Shown here: positions 36,504 through 45,033 of the stretch, piece by piece | Layout of the letters: each line of letters starts with the position of its first letter | How positions within the stretch are numbered: the first letter of the stretch is position 1 | Origin: Streptomyces sp. MMG1121 | GTDB lineage: Bacteria; Actinomycetota; Actinomycetes; Streptomycetales; Streptomycetaceae | DNA: 64,000 nt | NCBI RefSeq assembly: GCF_001280015.1 | Contig: NZ_LGDV01000189.1 | Location: 1 to 64,000, forward strand | Direction: 5' to 3' | Position numbers and translations under genes: made by a program | Notes under the pieces: model-generated | What the model was told of the DNA's origin: nothing | Database searches by the model: none | What the model saw: the letters and a program-made list of their open reading frames with translations, nothing else

Positions 36504-37489
36504 GACACGGCTCCTTTCCGGCGCACCAGTACCACCAGCACCGGCACTCCCACCAACGCCGTCATCACCCCGGCCGGCACCTCCGCCGGTGCCCGTACCA
36601 CCCGCCCCGCCACATCGGCGCCCAGCAGCAACGCGGCCCCCAGCAGCGCGGACAGCGGCAGCACCACCCGGTACCCCGCCCCGCGCACCGTCCGCCGCAC
36701 GGCGTGCGGCACCGCCAGCCCCACGAACGCGATCGGCCCGGCCGCGGCCACCGCCGACGCGACCAGCAAGGTCGCCCCCAGCGCCGCGGAGGCCCGTACC
36801 GCGTGCACCCGGTGCCCGAGCCCCCGCGCGGTCTCGTCGCCGAGGGCCAGCGCGTCCAGCCCCCGCGCGCACGCCAGCACCAGTACGGCCCCGGTCACCA
36901 GGAACGGCAGCATTCGTACGACCGTCCCCGCGTCCCGCCCGGCGAGCGTGCCCACCTGCCAGAACCGGAACTGGTCCAGCGTCGCCGAACTCGACGTCAG
37001 CACCACGGTCGTGGCACCGGCGGCCATCGCCGACAGCGCCGTACCGGCGAGCGCCAGCTTCACCGGCGTGGCCCCGCCGCGCCCGCGCGAGGCGATGCCG
37101 TACACCAGACCCGCGGCGACCACGGCCCCGGCGAAGGCGTACCAGACGGTCCCCTCGAAGCCGTACCCGGCGCCGAAGGCGAGCGCGAGGACCACGCCGG
37201 CCGCCGCGCCCTGGCTCAGCCCGAGCACGCCGGGGTCGGCGAGCGGATTGCGGGTGACGGCCTGGAGCGCGGCCCCGGCGAGCCCGAGCGCGGCCCCCGC
37301 GGTGAGCCCGACCAGGGTGCGCGGCATGCGCAGGGACCGTACGACGAGCGCGTCCGGCGAACTCCCGCCGTGCAGCAGGGCGTCGAGCACGGTGTGCGGC
37401 GCCACCGGCCGGGTGCCGATCGCGAGGCTGAGCAGGACGGCGAGGGCCAGCACGGCGGCGGACGCCGGCCAGGCGAGCAGGCGGCGCAC
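36500..37489 (-). CDS. FecCD-type iron-siderophore ABC permease (first subunit)
   Basis: 329 residues, FecCD family, with the signature LRMPRTLVGLTAGAALGLAGAALQAVTRNPLADPGVLGLSQGAA and the GPIAFVGLAVPHAVRR motif. Nine or ten membrane segments. It partners with the permease encoded downstream (4-bp overlap). The GTG start directly follows the TAA stop of the binding-protein gene, so all three genes are read as one unit from the iron box at 38568-38586. Confidence 0.93.
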   Translation of the reverse strand: MRRLLAWPASAAVLALAVLLSLAIGTRPVAPHTVLDALLHGGSSPDALVVRSLRMPRTLVGLTAGAALGLAGAALQAVTRNPLADPGVLGLSQGAAAGVVLALAFGAGYGFEGTVWYAFAGAVVAAGLVYGIASRGRGGATPVKLALAGTALSAMAAGATTVVLTSSSATLDQFRFWQVGTLAGRDAGTVVRMLPFLVTGAVLVLACARGLDALALGDETARGLGHRVHAVRASAALGATLLVASAVAAAGPIAFVGLAVPHAVRRTVRGAGYRVVLPLSALLGAALLLGADVAGRVVRAPAEVPAGVMTALVGVPVLVVLVRRKGAVS

Positions 37490-38545
37490 TTACCGCAGGT
37501 GCTCGGAGAGCTGTCGTACGACCAGACGGGCGGCCGTGGGACCGGCGTTGAGGTACCACGGGTCGTCGTCCACCCGCACCGCGTGCCCGGCCCCGACCGC
37601 CTTCATCGACTTCCACAGCGGCCCCGCCAGGACGCTGTCGGCGTCTGTCTTCCCCGGGTCCCCCTGCACCGAGTAGAAGATCCAGTCACCGTCGGCCGTG
37701 TCGATCCGCTCGGTGCTGATGTCCTGCGAAATGGCCTTGAACTGCTGGGACTCGGGGCGGGTGAGGCCCATGTCGACGGCGATGGACCCGGTGAAGGAGG
37801 ACACGCCGAACATGCGCGTGCGGCCGGGCGTGAAGCGCAGCATGGACACGGTCGTGGAGCCGCTGAGCGCCCTGCCGCTCTGCTCGGCGTCCGCAGCGAT
37901 GTCGTCGATCATCCGCTGCGCCTGCTTCCCTCTGCCGACGGCGTCGCCGACGAGCAGCAGGTCCCGCTTCCAGTTGACGCCGTTGCCCGCGGTGACGACG
38001 GTCGGCGCGATCTTCGACAGCTTGGGGTAGAGGTCGCCGAGGGAGTCGTTGACCAGGATCAGATCGGGCTTGGCGGCGGCCAGGGACTCCAGGTTGGGTG
38101 CCTGGCGCGTGCCCGCGTCGGTCATCGTGGCGAGCTGCTTCTTGTCCCGCGGGAAGGCGTCGGCGAGGTAGTCGGGGACGAGCCCCGCGTTGTCGGCCCG
38201 GGTCGCCGCCGTCGGTACGACTCCGAGGGAGAGCAGATCGTCCAGCTGGCCCGTGCTGAGCACGGCGATCCGCTTCGGCGCCGACCTGACCGTCGTACGG
38301 CCCTCGAAGTGCGTGACCGTACGCGGGAAGACGCCGTCGGTGCCGGTGTCGGAGCCCATGCCGGAGGCGAGCGCGCTGGGGGCGGCGGAGGGACCCTTGG
38401 CGGAGCCGATGACGCTGTTGCGCCCGCTGCCGTCGCCCTTCCCGGAACCGCTCCCGGTCCCCTCCCCGGCGCCCGAGCCGCACCCGGCCAACAGCCCCCC
38501 GACGACGGACAGGGTCAGGACGGCCCTCCACCTCAACGCACGCAC
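37490..38545 (-). CDS. Iron-siderophore ABC substrate-binding lipoprotein
   Basis: About 351 residues. A lipoprotein signal peptide (VLTLSVVGGLLAGC) and a Gly/Ser linker are followed by a class III periplasmic-binding-protein fold with the FhuD/FepB-like features RIAVLSTGQLDDLLSLGVVPTA, AKPDLILVNDSLGDLYPKLSKIAPTVV, and a C-terminal GAGHAVRVDDDPWYLNAGP. It captures a ferric siderophore outside the membrane for the two permeases downstream. The frame opens at TTG 38563, but the GTG at 38545 is preferred because CGGAG lies eight bases before it. Iron repression is expected from the overlapping upstream iron box. Confidence 0.9.
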   Translation of the reverse strand: MRALRWRAVLTLSVVGGLLAGCGSGAGEGTGSGSGKGDGSGRNSVIGSAKGPSAAPSALASGMGSDTGTDGVFPRTVTHFEGRTTVRSAPKRIAVLSTGQLDDLLSLGVVPTAATRADNAGLVPDYLADAFPRDKKQLATMTDAGTRQAPNLESLAAAKPDLILVNDSLGDLYPKLSKIAPTVVTAGNGVNWKRDLLLVGDAVGRGKQAQRMIDDIAADAEQSGRALSGSTTVSMLRFTPGRTRMFGVSSFTGSIAVDMGLTRPESQQFKAISQDISTERIDTADGDWIFYSVQGDPGKTDADSVLAGPLWKSMKAVGAGHAVRVDDDPWYLNAGPTAARLVVRQLSEHLR

Positions 38546-38567
38546 GACTCGCACTCCGATCAATAAT

Positions 38568-38586
38568 TAAGGTGAGCCTTACCTTA
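38568..38586 (-). promoter_or_regulatory. Iron box (DmdR1/IdeR-type operator)
   Basis: On the minus strand the 19 bases TAAGGTAAGGCTCACCTTA closely match the actinobacterial iron-box consensus TTAGGTTAGGCTCACCTAA as I know it. It lies 23 bp upstream of the binding-protein start. DmdR1/IdeR with Fe(II) would repress the siderophore uptake operon. It also overlaps the stop codon of the upstream molybdopterin oxidoreductase gene. Confidence 0.88.
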
Positions 38587-40894
38587 CCTGTGCTTGATCG
38601 GGGTGCTGTCGCGAGGGCTCCACGCGGATGACGATCGACTTCGCCGCGGGGGTGTTGCTCGTCTCGGCGGTGGACTCCAGGGCGACCAGGACGTTCGCCT
38701 CGGGGAAGTAGGCGGCCGCGCAGCCGTGCGGCGTCGGATAACGGACGGCGCGGAAGGCGGGGGCGCGGCGTTCGCCGTCGGGGCTGACGCTGATCAGGTC
38801 CACCAGGTCGCCGTCGTGGAGGTGGAGCTCGCGCAGGTCGTCGCCGTTGACGAAGACGACCCGGCGGCCGCCCTTGATGCCCCGGTAGCGGTCGTCGAGG
38901 CCGTAGACGGTGGTGTTGAACTGGTCGTGCGACCGGACCGTCGTCAGCAGCAGGTGCCCCGGCGGGGCTTCGGCCGCGGTCGGCGGGTTGACGGTGAAGC
39001 GGGCCTTGCCGGTCGCCGTGGGGAAGACGCGGGAGTCGCGCGGGGCACGCGGGAGCATGAAGCCGCCCGGCTGCCGGACGCGCTGCTCGAAGGCGTGGAA
39101 TCCGGGGACGACGTGCTCGATGTGGCGGCGGATCACGGCATAGTCGTCGCGCATGGCACGCCAGCCGAGGTCGTCGCCGAAGAGCGCCCGGCCGAGATCG
39201 GCGACGATCGCTGTCTCGCTGCGCAGGTGCGGGGAGCCGGGCAGGAGCCGGCCGTGCGAGGCGTGCACCATCGCCATGGTGTCCTCGACGGTGACGAACT
39301 GCTCGCCGGAGGCCTGCCTGTCGCGCTCCGTACGGCCGAGACAGGGCAGGAGCAGCGCCTCCGCTCCGGGGCAGACATGGGTCCGGTTGAGCTTGGTGGC
39401 GATGTGCACGGTGAGCGCGCAGCGCGCCAGGGCCGCCTCGGTGACGTCGGTGTCGGGTGCGGCCGCGGAGAAGTTCCCGCCGAGGCCCATGAAGACGTCG
39501 ATCCCGCCGTCGCGCATGGCCCTGATCGAGTCGACGGTGTCCAGGCCGTGCGCGCGGGGCGGGTCGAAGCCGAACTCGTCGCGGAGCCGGTCGAGGAACG
39601 CGTCCGGCATCTTCTCCCAGATGCCCATGGTGCGGTCGCCCTGGACGTTGCTGTGTCCGCGGATCGGGGCGGGTCCGGCGCCGGGGCGTCCGACGTTGCC
39701 GCGCAGCAGAAGGAAGTTGACGATCTCGCGGATGGTGGCCACCGCGTTGCGGTGCTGGGTGAGCCCCATCGCCCAGCAGACGACCACGCTGTCGGCGGCG
39801 AGGACGTCGGCGGCGCACTCCTCGATCTGGCGGCGGGACAGACCGCTCAGCGTCTCGATCCGCGACCGGTCCAGGGCCCGCCACGCGGCTACGGCCTCCT
39901 CGAAGCCGTCGCAGTACCGGTCGATGAAGTCGTGGTCGAGGGCGGAGCCCGGCTCGCCGTCCTCGTGGTCGATCAGGGCGCGGTTCAGTCCCGCGAACAG
40001 GGCCAGATCGCCGTTGACCCGTACCGGAAGACAGCGGTCGGCGAGCCGCGTGCCCGGACCGGCCAGCCCGTGCGCGGTCTGCGGATTGCGGAAACGGCCG
40101 AAGCCCGCCTCGGGCAGCGGGTTGACGGCGACGATGCGGGCGCCGCGCCGCTTGGCCTCCTCGAGGGCCGTGAGCATGCGGGGATGACAGGTGCCGGGGT
40201 TCTGTCCCACGACGATGATCAGATCGGCGTGATCGGTGATGTCGTCGTACGCGATCAGGCCCTTGCCGACGCCGAGCGTCTCGGCCAGCGCCGCGCCGCT
40301 CGACTCGTGGCACATGTTGGAGCAGTCCGGCAGGTTGTTCGTGCCGAGCCGGCGTGCCAGCAACTGGTAGAGGAAGGCGGCCTCGTTGCTGGTGCGGCCG
40401 CTGGTGTAGAAGACGGCACGGTTCGGGTCGGCCAGGCCGCGCAGCCGGCCGGCGATGAGCGTGAGGGCGTCGTCCCAGCTGACGGGTGTGTAGTGGGCGG
40501 CGCCTGGGGCGAGGTGCATCGGCTGGGCGAGCCGCCCCTGTGACTCCAGCCAGTGACCGTCGCGCTTGCGCAGGTCGGTGAGGGAGTGCTCGGCGAAGAA
40601 GGCGGCGTCGACGCGCTTGCGGGTGGCCTCCCAGGCGACGGCCTTCACGCCGTTCTCGCAGAACTCCGCGCTCTTCCGGTGCTCCGGATCGGGATCGCCC
40701 CAGGCGCAGCTCGGACAGTCGAAACCGTCGACGTGGTTGACCGACAGCAGCGTCTGCAGGCTTCTCCTCGGGCCCATCTCCGCCAGGGCGTAGTGCGCGG
40801 ATTCGGTGATGCTGTGGATTCCCACGCTGGACTTCCCCGGTCCGGACGAGGTCGGGTGTGCCGGATGGGTCGGATGGTTCGCTTGTTCGGCCAT
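38579..40894 (-). CDS. FdhF/YdeP-family molybdopterin oxidoreductase
   Basis: About 771 residues. Catalytic alpha-subunit-like protein of the molybdopterin oxidoreductase superfamily: FDCPSCAWGDPDP and FCENGVKAVAWE (the YdeP-type N-terminal Cys set), LGTNNLPDCSNMCHESSGAALAETLG, ADLIIVVGQNPGTCHPRMLTALEEAKRRGARIV, and a C-terminal MopB-binding domain (RSHDQFNTTVYGLDDRYRG). The reaction is unknown; YdeP is linked to acid resistance in E. coli and this family is not proven to be formate dehydrogenase. The frame runs to 41023, but ATG 40894 (MAEQANHP) has AAAGG upstream and precedes the conserved part. The stop codon lies inside the iron box of the next operon. Confidence 0.9.
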   Translation of the reverse strand: MAEQANHPTHPAHPTSSGPGKSSVGIHSITESAHYALAEMGPRRSLQTLLSVNHVDGFDCPSCAWGDPDPEHRKSAEFCENGVKAVAWEATRKRVDAAFFAEHSLTDLRKRDGHWLESQGRLAQPMHLAPGAAHYTPVSWDDALTLIAGRLRGLADPNRAVFYTSGRTSNEAAFLYQLLARRLGTNNLPDCSNMCHESSGAALAETLGVGKGLIAYDDITDHADLIIVVGQNPGTCHPRMLTALEEAKRRGARIVAVNPLPEAGFGRFRNPQTAHGLAGPGTRLADRCLPVRVNGDLALFAGLNRALIDHEDGEPGSALDHDFIDRYCDGFEEAVAAWRALDRSRIETLSGLSRRQIEECAADVLAADSVVVCWAMGLTQHRNAVATIREIVNFLLLRGNVGRPGAGPAPIRGHSNVQGDRTMGIWEKMPDAFLDRLRDEFGFDPPRAHGLDTVDSIRAMRDGGIDVFMGLGGNFSAAAPDTDVTEAALARCALTVHIATKLNRTHVCPGAEALLLPCLGRTERDRQASGEQFVTVEDTMAMVHASHGRLLPGSPHLRSETAIVADLGRALFGDDLGWRAMRDDYAVIRRHIEHVVPGFHAFEQRVRQPGGFMLPRAPRDSRVFPTATGKARFTVNPPTAAEAPPGHLLLTTVRSHDQFNTTVYGLDDRYRGIKGGRRVVFVNGDDLRELHLHDGDLVDLISVSPDGERRAPAFRAVRYPTPHGCAAAYFPEANVLVALESTAETSNTPAAKSIVIRVEPSRQHPDQAQVR

Positions 40895-40905
40895 GACCGC
40901 TGCCT

Positions 40906-40947
40906 TTTGCCTACACGCGTTTGCCTGCATGCGTGTGCCTACACGCG
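40906..40947 (-). repeat. Three 14-bp tandem repeats at the start of the oxidoreductase gene
   Basis: Three units of 14 bp run head to tail: TTTGCCTACACGCG (40906-40919), TTTGCCTGCATGCG (40920-40933), TGTGCCTACACGCG (40934-40947). They differ at two to four positions. The stretch also contains a perfect inverted repeat (GCGTGT, 4 bases, ACACGC). The array begins 12 bp upstream of the ATG and touches the ribosome binding site. It could be an iteron-like operator or influence translation. Confidence 0.8.
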
Positions 40948-41032
40948 CCGGTGATGACCGAGGGCGAAGTCGACCGCGACTGCGTACGCGAGGTAACCGA
41001 AGCACCGAGGCGGAGAGCGCCACGCCCCTATC

Positions 41033-41299
41033 CTATGTGATGCAGGCCACACGCCTTGGTGGAGGGGGTCGAGGCGGGGGCCACCGGACGCGAGCGGCCG
41101 CACGCCGCCACAGGCTCGCCGGCTGGGAGGAGAGCCAGTCGGCGTGCCGGTCGCGGAGCCGGTCTCGTTCGGCGGGCGTGGCAAGGACGACGCCCGCGCC
41201 ACCGTCGTGGGGAGGGTGGATCCGTCGCGGTTCCGTGTCGGTGACGAACACCTCGAAGAGCGCCTCGTCGGCTACGGCGCACAGCAGGTCGTCGATGCG
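41033..41299 (-). pseudogene. DUF3885 remnant
   Basis: About 60 residues resemble the C-terminal half of DUF3885 proteins: RIDDLLCAVADEALFEVFV, then IHPPHDGGAGVVLATPAERDRLRDRHADWLSSQP, where HPYDGGADVLL and RHADWLS are typical. The N-terminal half is not recognisable in this frame: upstream sequence is arginine-rich and without similarity. It looks like a broken copy, not a working gene. It continues in frame to a stop at 41033. Confidence 0.55.
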
Positions 41300-41677
41300 G
41301 CCGCGCCGCCGGGGACGCCGGTCCGCCTGCGGGCGCGCGCAGGCGGGGGAACTCGGGACCGGGACCACCCGGCTGCGCCAGGGCCGCCGGGTCGCTGCGC
41401 AGGTCCGGGGAAGGCCGTGCTGTCGCAGCGAGGTAGGCCCAGGTCGCGTTGAAGCCGAGCGGGCAGTAGTGCCCGACGGCACACCTCAGGGCGGTGTGCC
41501 GTCGGGGCAGTGGCAGCTGTTCGTCGCGCACGCGGCCTGCGTGAGTTCTGAATCCCACCTGGTGACCTCAGCCTTCGGCCTTGGCCACGCCGCCGGTGCG
41601 GGACACCCCGGGGCGGCCCGGTCCGAAGTGACCTGCCGGGCTCTTGTCCAGGTGCTGCTGGTGTCCTGACTCGGCCC

Positions 41678-42151
41678 TCATGAAGGAAGCTGTCCCTTCA
41701 CGGCAGGGAGCGCGTGGTCCGTGATGGCGGTGATGACGCCACGGGCCGCACGGCTCGGATCGCTCGTGGGGGAGATCGTCCACCAGGTGTCCCGGGCCGC
41801 GGGAGGGAGCGTTCCCATGCCTCGTCGGCGCGGTCGCCTCACCCCTCGTCGGCGTCGCCGGCGAGCGCACCGCCGTACCCCGGTCACGTCGACCGTGAAC
41901 TCGACATGTCCCGCCGTGTCGTGCGCGGATTTCCGGAAGCCGAGGAGAGGCCAGGAAGCCGGGTCGGGCAGTTCGAGGATCTGCCCCGATCCCTTGCAGC
42001 CGAGCCCCCGCAGACCAGGGGCGATCTGCGCGCGCACCATGGAAGCGCACACCTCCTGTGCCGTGTGCACCGAGCCGTCGGCCATGGGACGGGGCCGCCC
42101 CGATCGGGCAAGAGGCACCGGTTCCTGCGAGGGTGCACCTATGTGATCCAT
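41678..42151 (-). CDS. DUF4304 protein
   Basis: 157 residues. The family features can be read in VCASMVRAQIAPGLRGLGCKGSGQILELPDPASWPLLGFRKS and the later AARDTWWTISPTSDP, followed by a helical end (GVITAITDHALPAVKGQ). The middle (about residues 90-112) is an Arg-rich low-complexity run ([19 protein letters not shown]) which is unusual for the family and may mark a frame disturbance. GGGGAG lies before the ATG. Function unknown. It sits next to the recombinase remnant in the decayed island. Confidence 0.65.
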   Translation of the reverse strand: MDHIGAPSQEPVPLARSGRPRPMADGSVHTAQEVCASMVRAQIAPGLRGLGCKGSGQILELPDPASWPLLGFRKSAHDTAGHVEFTVDVTGVRRCARRRRRRGVRRPRRRGMGTLPPAARDTWWTISPTSDPSRAARGVITAITDHALPAVKGQLPS

Positions 42152-42182
42152 GGCGAACTCCCCTGGTGTGAAAGGCACTTCG

Positions 42183-42462
42183 GGTACGAGGCGAGCAGCG
42201 ATCTACTGCCAGATCGGCCAGGACCGGGGCGGCGCCGGACTCGGAGTCGCGCGCCAGGAAGAGAGTTTGGCACGTGGACAGGCTGACACGATCACCGCGC
42301 GAGCTGGAAGACGTTATTGATCTCGCCGACCGCCAGGGTGTCGAGCTCGCCGTGGTGAGCGGAGAGATCGATCTTGCGACGCCGACCGGCCGCATGGTGG
42401 CTCGGATGCTGGGGGCCGCCGCCCGTCATGAGGCGGAGCACAAGCCCGAGCGCCGCCAGTCT
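42183..42462 (+). pseudogene. Serine recombinase remnant, frameshifted and internally deleted
   Basis: From 42201 the frame reads IYCQIGQDRGGAGLGVARQEE, the start of a large serine recombinase; the catalytic serine of the RIS motif is replaced (QIG). From 42265 another frame continues with WHVDRLTRSPRELEDVIDLA and DLATPTGRMVARMLGAAARHE, the end of the resolvase domain. About 40-50 codons between the two parts are missing and the frame is shifted. Similarity stops near 42462. This is the residue of an integrase or excisionase of a mobile element. Confidence 0.8.
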
Positions 42463-42760
42463 GTCCGTCGGTCTGCCAACCGAGGCTGTGGTGCTCCACG
42501 GCCGTAACCATGAGATCCCGCTCAGGGTGGTCGTAGCGGAACATCACGAAGTCGATCAGAATCACGCGGCTCTGATCGTCCACCATGAGGTTCTGCACGT
42601 CGGCATCCCCGTGCGCCGGCCCCTTGGGCGTTCCGAAACGCAACTCGGCTTACTCGTCCTGCAGTTCGCGCCGGCTTCCGCAAGAAGACCTTGTCATCGT
42701 CCGGGATCACCGCCCGATCGAGCCGGCCCCTCTTGCGTTCGAGCAGCGTCAATCGCCATG
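42463..42760 (-). pseudogene. Aminoglycoside-phosphotransferase-like pseudogene
   Basis: On the minus strand, fragments of a kinase of the APH fold can be read in two frames: LERKRGRLDRAVIPDDDKVFLRKPA, then after a frameshift ELQDE followed by TAA, then AELRFGTPKGPAHGDADVQNLMVDD and VILIDFVMFRYDHPERDLMVTAVEHHSLGWQTD. The catalytic HGD and IDF motifs remain. The codon after QDE is TAA where Tyr (TAC/TAT) would fit, a nonsense change. Similarity ends at 42463, exactly where the recombinase remnant of the other strand ends. Confidence 0.75.
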
Positions 42761-42789
42761 CCCGTACCAGTTCCAACGGTCGCATCCTG

Positions 42790-43121
42790 GCGCCGTCGGA
42801 CTGGGCCTCTTGCCCTGTGATTCCCCGCTGCTCCCCGCTCTGTCCGGTGCGCTTGTGGTGCGGAGCCCGGTCACGCCCGTCGCACCTCGGCGGTGGTACG
42901 CCATCCGGGAAGTGGTCAAGGCCGCTTCAGCGTGCCGATGTTGCCGTCGAAGACGGCCGTCACCGCAGCTTGCCGAGGGTCCGTGTGCACCGCAGGGGGT
43001 CAGGTCCGAGTTGTGCCGTCTCACCGGAGGTCGAGTCGTGCGCGCACGTCATGCTCTGCGCGCAGAGCCCCGGCGGATCTGCCGGACCACCGAAGGTCAT
43101 CGCCCGTCCGGTCCGGCGCGC
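42790..43121. other. No gene recognised
   Basis: Open frames on both strands, but no start signal, motif or similarity that I recognise. Probably further degraded island DNA. Confidence 0.4.
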
Positions 43122-43331
43122 TCAGGTAATGCTTTCCGTGTGCCCGTCGGGGAACTTGCACTTGGGGCCGATGTAGGCGCCGCCCGGTATGACCGTTCCA
43201 CCCTGTTCCGTGCACTGTTCGTTCGAGATGGTCGGATGCGTCGCTGCCCGAGCGGTGGCAGCGTCGACGGCACTCGCGCCGGCGAGGGTTGCTGTGGCGA
43301 GGGCGAGCCCAAGCAGTCGTCGCATACGCAT
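43122..43331 (-). CDS. Small secreted protein, MRMRR family copy A
   Basis: 69 residues. Signal peptide MRMRRLLGLALATATLAGAS with a cleavage site near ARAA (residue 30); the mature part is about 40 residues with two cysteines (NEQCTEQGG and GPKCKFPDGHTES). Ribosome binding site GAGAGGAGAAAG lies before the ATG. It shares the MRMRR start and the C-x2-Q/E-GG ... C-K-x-x-(D)G layout with the protein at 47639-47845, and its signal peptide is nearly the same as that of the truncated gene at 45034. I do not know the family. A secreted disulfide-stabilised peptide is likely. Confidence 0.7.
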   Translation of the reverse strand: MRMRRLLGLALATATLAGASAVDAATARAATHPTISNEQCTEQGGTVIPGGAYIGPKCKFPDGHTESIT

Positions 43332-43712
43332 GGCTTTCTCCTCTCGCGTGCCCCTGGTTCGGTGCTTCGGGATGACCGGGCTTATGCCAGGGGCGGCCTA
43401 TTACTCAGAATGGGTGACGGTGAGCAGACGCGCGAGTCGTGGCAGGCGGGCGCCGCAACCCCTCCGACGCTGGACGGGGTGAAGAGAAAAGACGTCGATC
43501 CCCGTGGCCTTCCCGACCGAACTCCTGTCGGATGTGAAGGCGCACTTCGGACGGCTTCGCCGGGCCCGGCCGCGATGGACACGTCCTTCTCGGTCCCCAG
43601 GGGGTCGGCTCGGGGCTGTGATCCGGGGTGGTGGGGGAGTGGCCTCCGAGCCCTCCGAGAAGGACCCTGCGGGCTCGTAGTGGCACGCCTATGGCACGAC
43701 CCCCGAAACGGC

Positions 43713-43755
43713 GAAGGGCCGGCCTGGGAGCAAAGCCCTCCCGAGCCGGCCCTTC
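43713..43755 (-). terminator. Terminator-like hairpin downstream of the tRNA fragment
   Basis: An 11-bp perfect outer stem (43713-43723 with 43745-43755) with an inner GGGAG/CTCCC stem, located five bases after the 3' end of the tRNA fragment on the minus strand. This is the usual place for a tRNA gene terminator. Confidence 0.65.
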
Positions 43756-43760
43756 CCTCT

Positions 43761-43797
43761 GTGCCCCGGCAGGATTCGAACCTGCGACACCGCTTGA
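43761..43797 (-). tRNA. 3' fragment of a tRNA gene (T arm and acceptor strand only)
   Basis: On the minus strand GCAGG-TTCGAAT-CCTGC is a perfect T arm with the invariant TTC, followed by the acceptor-like CGGGGCAC. No matching 5' acceptor strand, D arm or anticodon arm can be found upstream, so the gene is incomplete. The 3' sequence is close to Streptomyces tRNA-Arg genes as I remember them. Such 3' tRNA ends are the common attachment sites of integrating elements, which fits the recombinase remnant 1.3 kb away. Confidence 0.6.
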
Positions 43798-44406
43798 GGA
43801 GTTCGATCCGTGGCCCGCCGCCCAGCACTCAGCGCTGGCTGCCAGGCAGGAGACCGACACAGGCCGCGCCGCCCTCGCGGCCCTGTCGGGCTCCGCTCTC
43901 CCCGGCGACACCTTGGCCTCCCATCGGCGCTCGCCGTGAAGTGCCACCGCAGTGGCGGCCCAGCACCTCGCGGGGAAGCGAACGCCGGCCGCCGCCCCGG
44001 CCGAGCCGCGCCCGGCGGTGTGCAGGGGGACAGGCCGGGCGGACGCCGGCCCGTCCGATCCACCTGGTCGGCCGGACGGGCCGGCTACCGCGCTTCGCGC
44101 AATCGCAGTTACTCAGCGCGGCCTTCCCCCCGGAGCCCAGGACGGGCGGGGGAGAGGATGCGACGCTGGAGTGACGGGACCGCGAGTGGAGGTCCGAGTG
44201 CGTCTCATCCGGTCCGGGGCCCTCTTCTTCGGCCTGGCGACCATGTCCCGGTACGGCTCAATGGATGCGACGCAGAACCGTGCGGTCAGTCTGTGAGCCC
44301 GCCGGCCGGGGCACCACTCACCGAGCGTCGCCAGGCGGCCTTACCGCGCGGATCCGGCCCGCCGGGACCAGGACCACGCGACCAACCCGGAAGGCAGGTG
44401 CGTCCC
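43798..44406. other. No gene recognised
   Basis: About 600 bp of mostly arginine- and proline-rich chance reading frames on both strands. No ribosome binding site with a plausible protein, no RNA gene and no clear repeat seen. Confidence 0.4.
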
Positions 44407-44682
44407 ATGCGCACGTTGACCCGTATCGCCGGTGCCCTCACCGGCCTGACCCTCACCCTCGGTGGTGCGGTCCTCGCCGCGCCCGCGGTTCGGGCGGACA
44501 TCCCCGCCTGCACGCGGATGGCCGAACTGGCCGGTGCCACCGCGTCCGACTCCGTCACAGCGGCCTGCAGGCGTGGCGTGGTCGGAGACCTGCAGAGTTG
44601 TGTGACCGGGCTGACCGGGGCCGGATTGGCGGGCGGCGCCGCGACCGGTGCCTGCCGGGCGGCGGCCCACGAACCGCGTTAG
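44407..44682 (+). CDS. Small secreted Cys-rich protein of unknown function
   Basis: 91 residues. Signal peptide (MRTLTRIAGALTGLTLTLGGAVLAAP, cleavage near VRA at residue 30), then a mature helical Ala/Gly-rich domain with four cysteines (PACTRM, TAACRRG, LQSCVTG, TGACRAA), even in number and evenly spaced, which suggests two disulfides. GGAAGG lies about 12 bases before the ATG. I do not recognise the function. It differs from the MRMRR proteins in sequence but shares the island. Confidence 0.7.
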   Translation: MRTLTRIAGALTGLTLTLGGAVLAAPAVRADIPACTRMAELAGATASDSVTAACRRGVVGDLQSCVTGLTGAGLAGGAATGACRAAAHEPR

Positions 44683-45033
44683 AGGACCGCGCGCGGCAGC
44701 CGCCCGCCGACACCGGGCGGAGGCAGGTACGGCCCGTCTCCTCCTCAACCCCCGGCCTGCCCGGACACAATGCGGCCCTGGTGGGCAGTCCCGACGCCAA
44801 GGACATCGACGTCGCCCCGCTCCTGCCGACGCGCACGCGGGGTACCGATGCGGCCGGTCGAGGTCGGTGACGCCATGCCTCTCCGAGGCCGGGCGGTCAC
44901 CGCCCGGGCGCGGCCCCCAGCCTCGCCTCACGGGCCTCATGCGGAGCGCCCATGCTGAGCAAAAGGGCGCCGTCGTCTTGAGACTTGTCCATCCCGAAGG
45001 CCGAACGAAGGGGCCTGTGAGGAGGGGGGAGTC

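Noticed and set aside
37686..40313. An 875-codon open frame on the minus strand
   Set aside because: Out-of-frame shadow of the oxidoreductase and siderophore-binding protein genes; it has no motif and very high arginine content.
38579..40894. Selenocysteine-type formate dehydrogenase
   Set aside because: The gene is read through without an in-frame TGA at the active-site position, and its N-terminal cysteine pattern is that of the YdeP group, so formate dehydrogenase activity is not supported.
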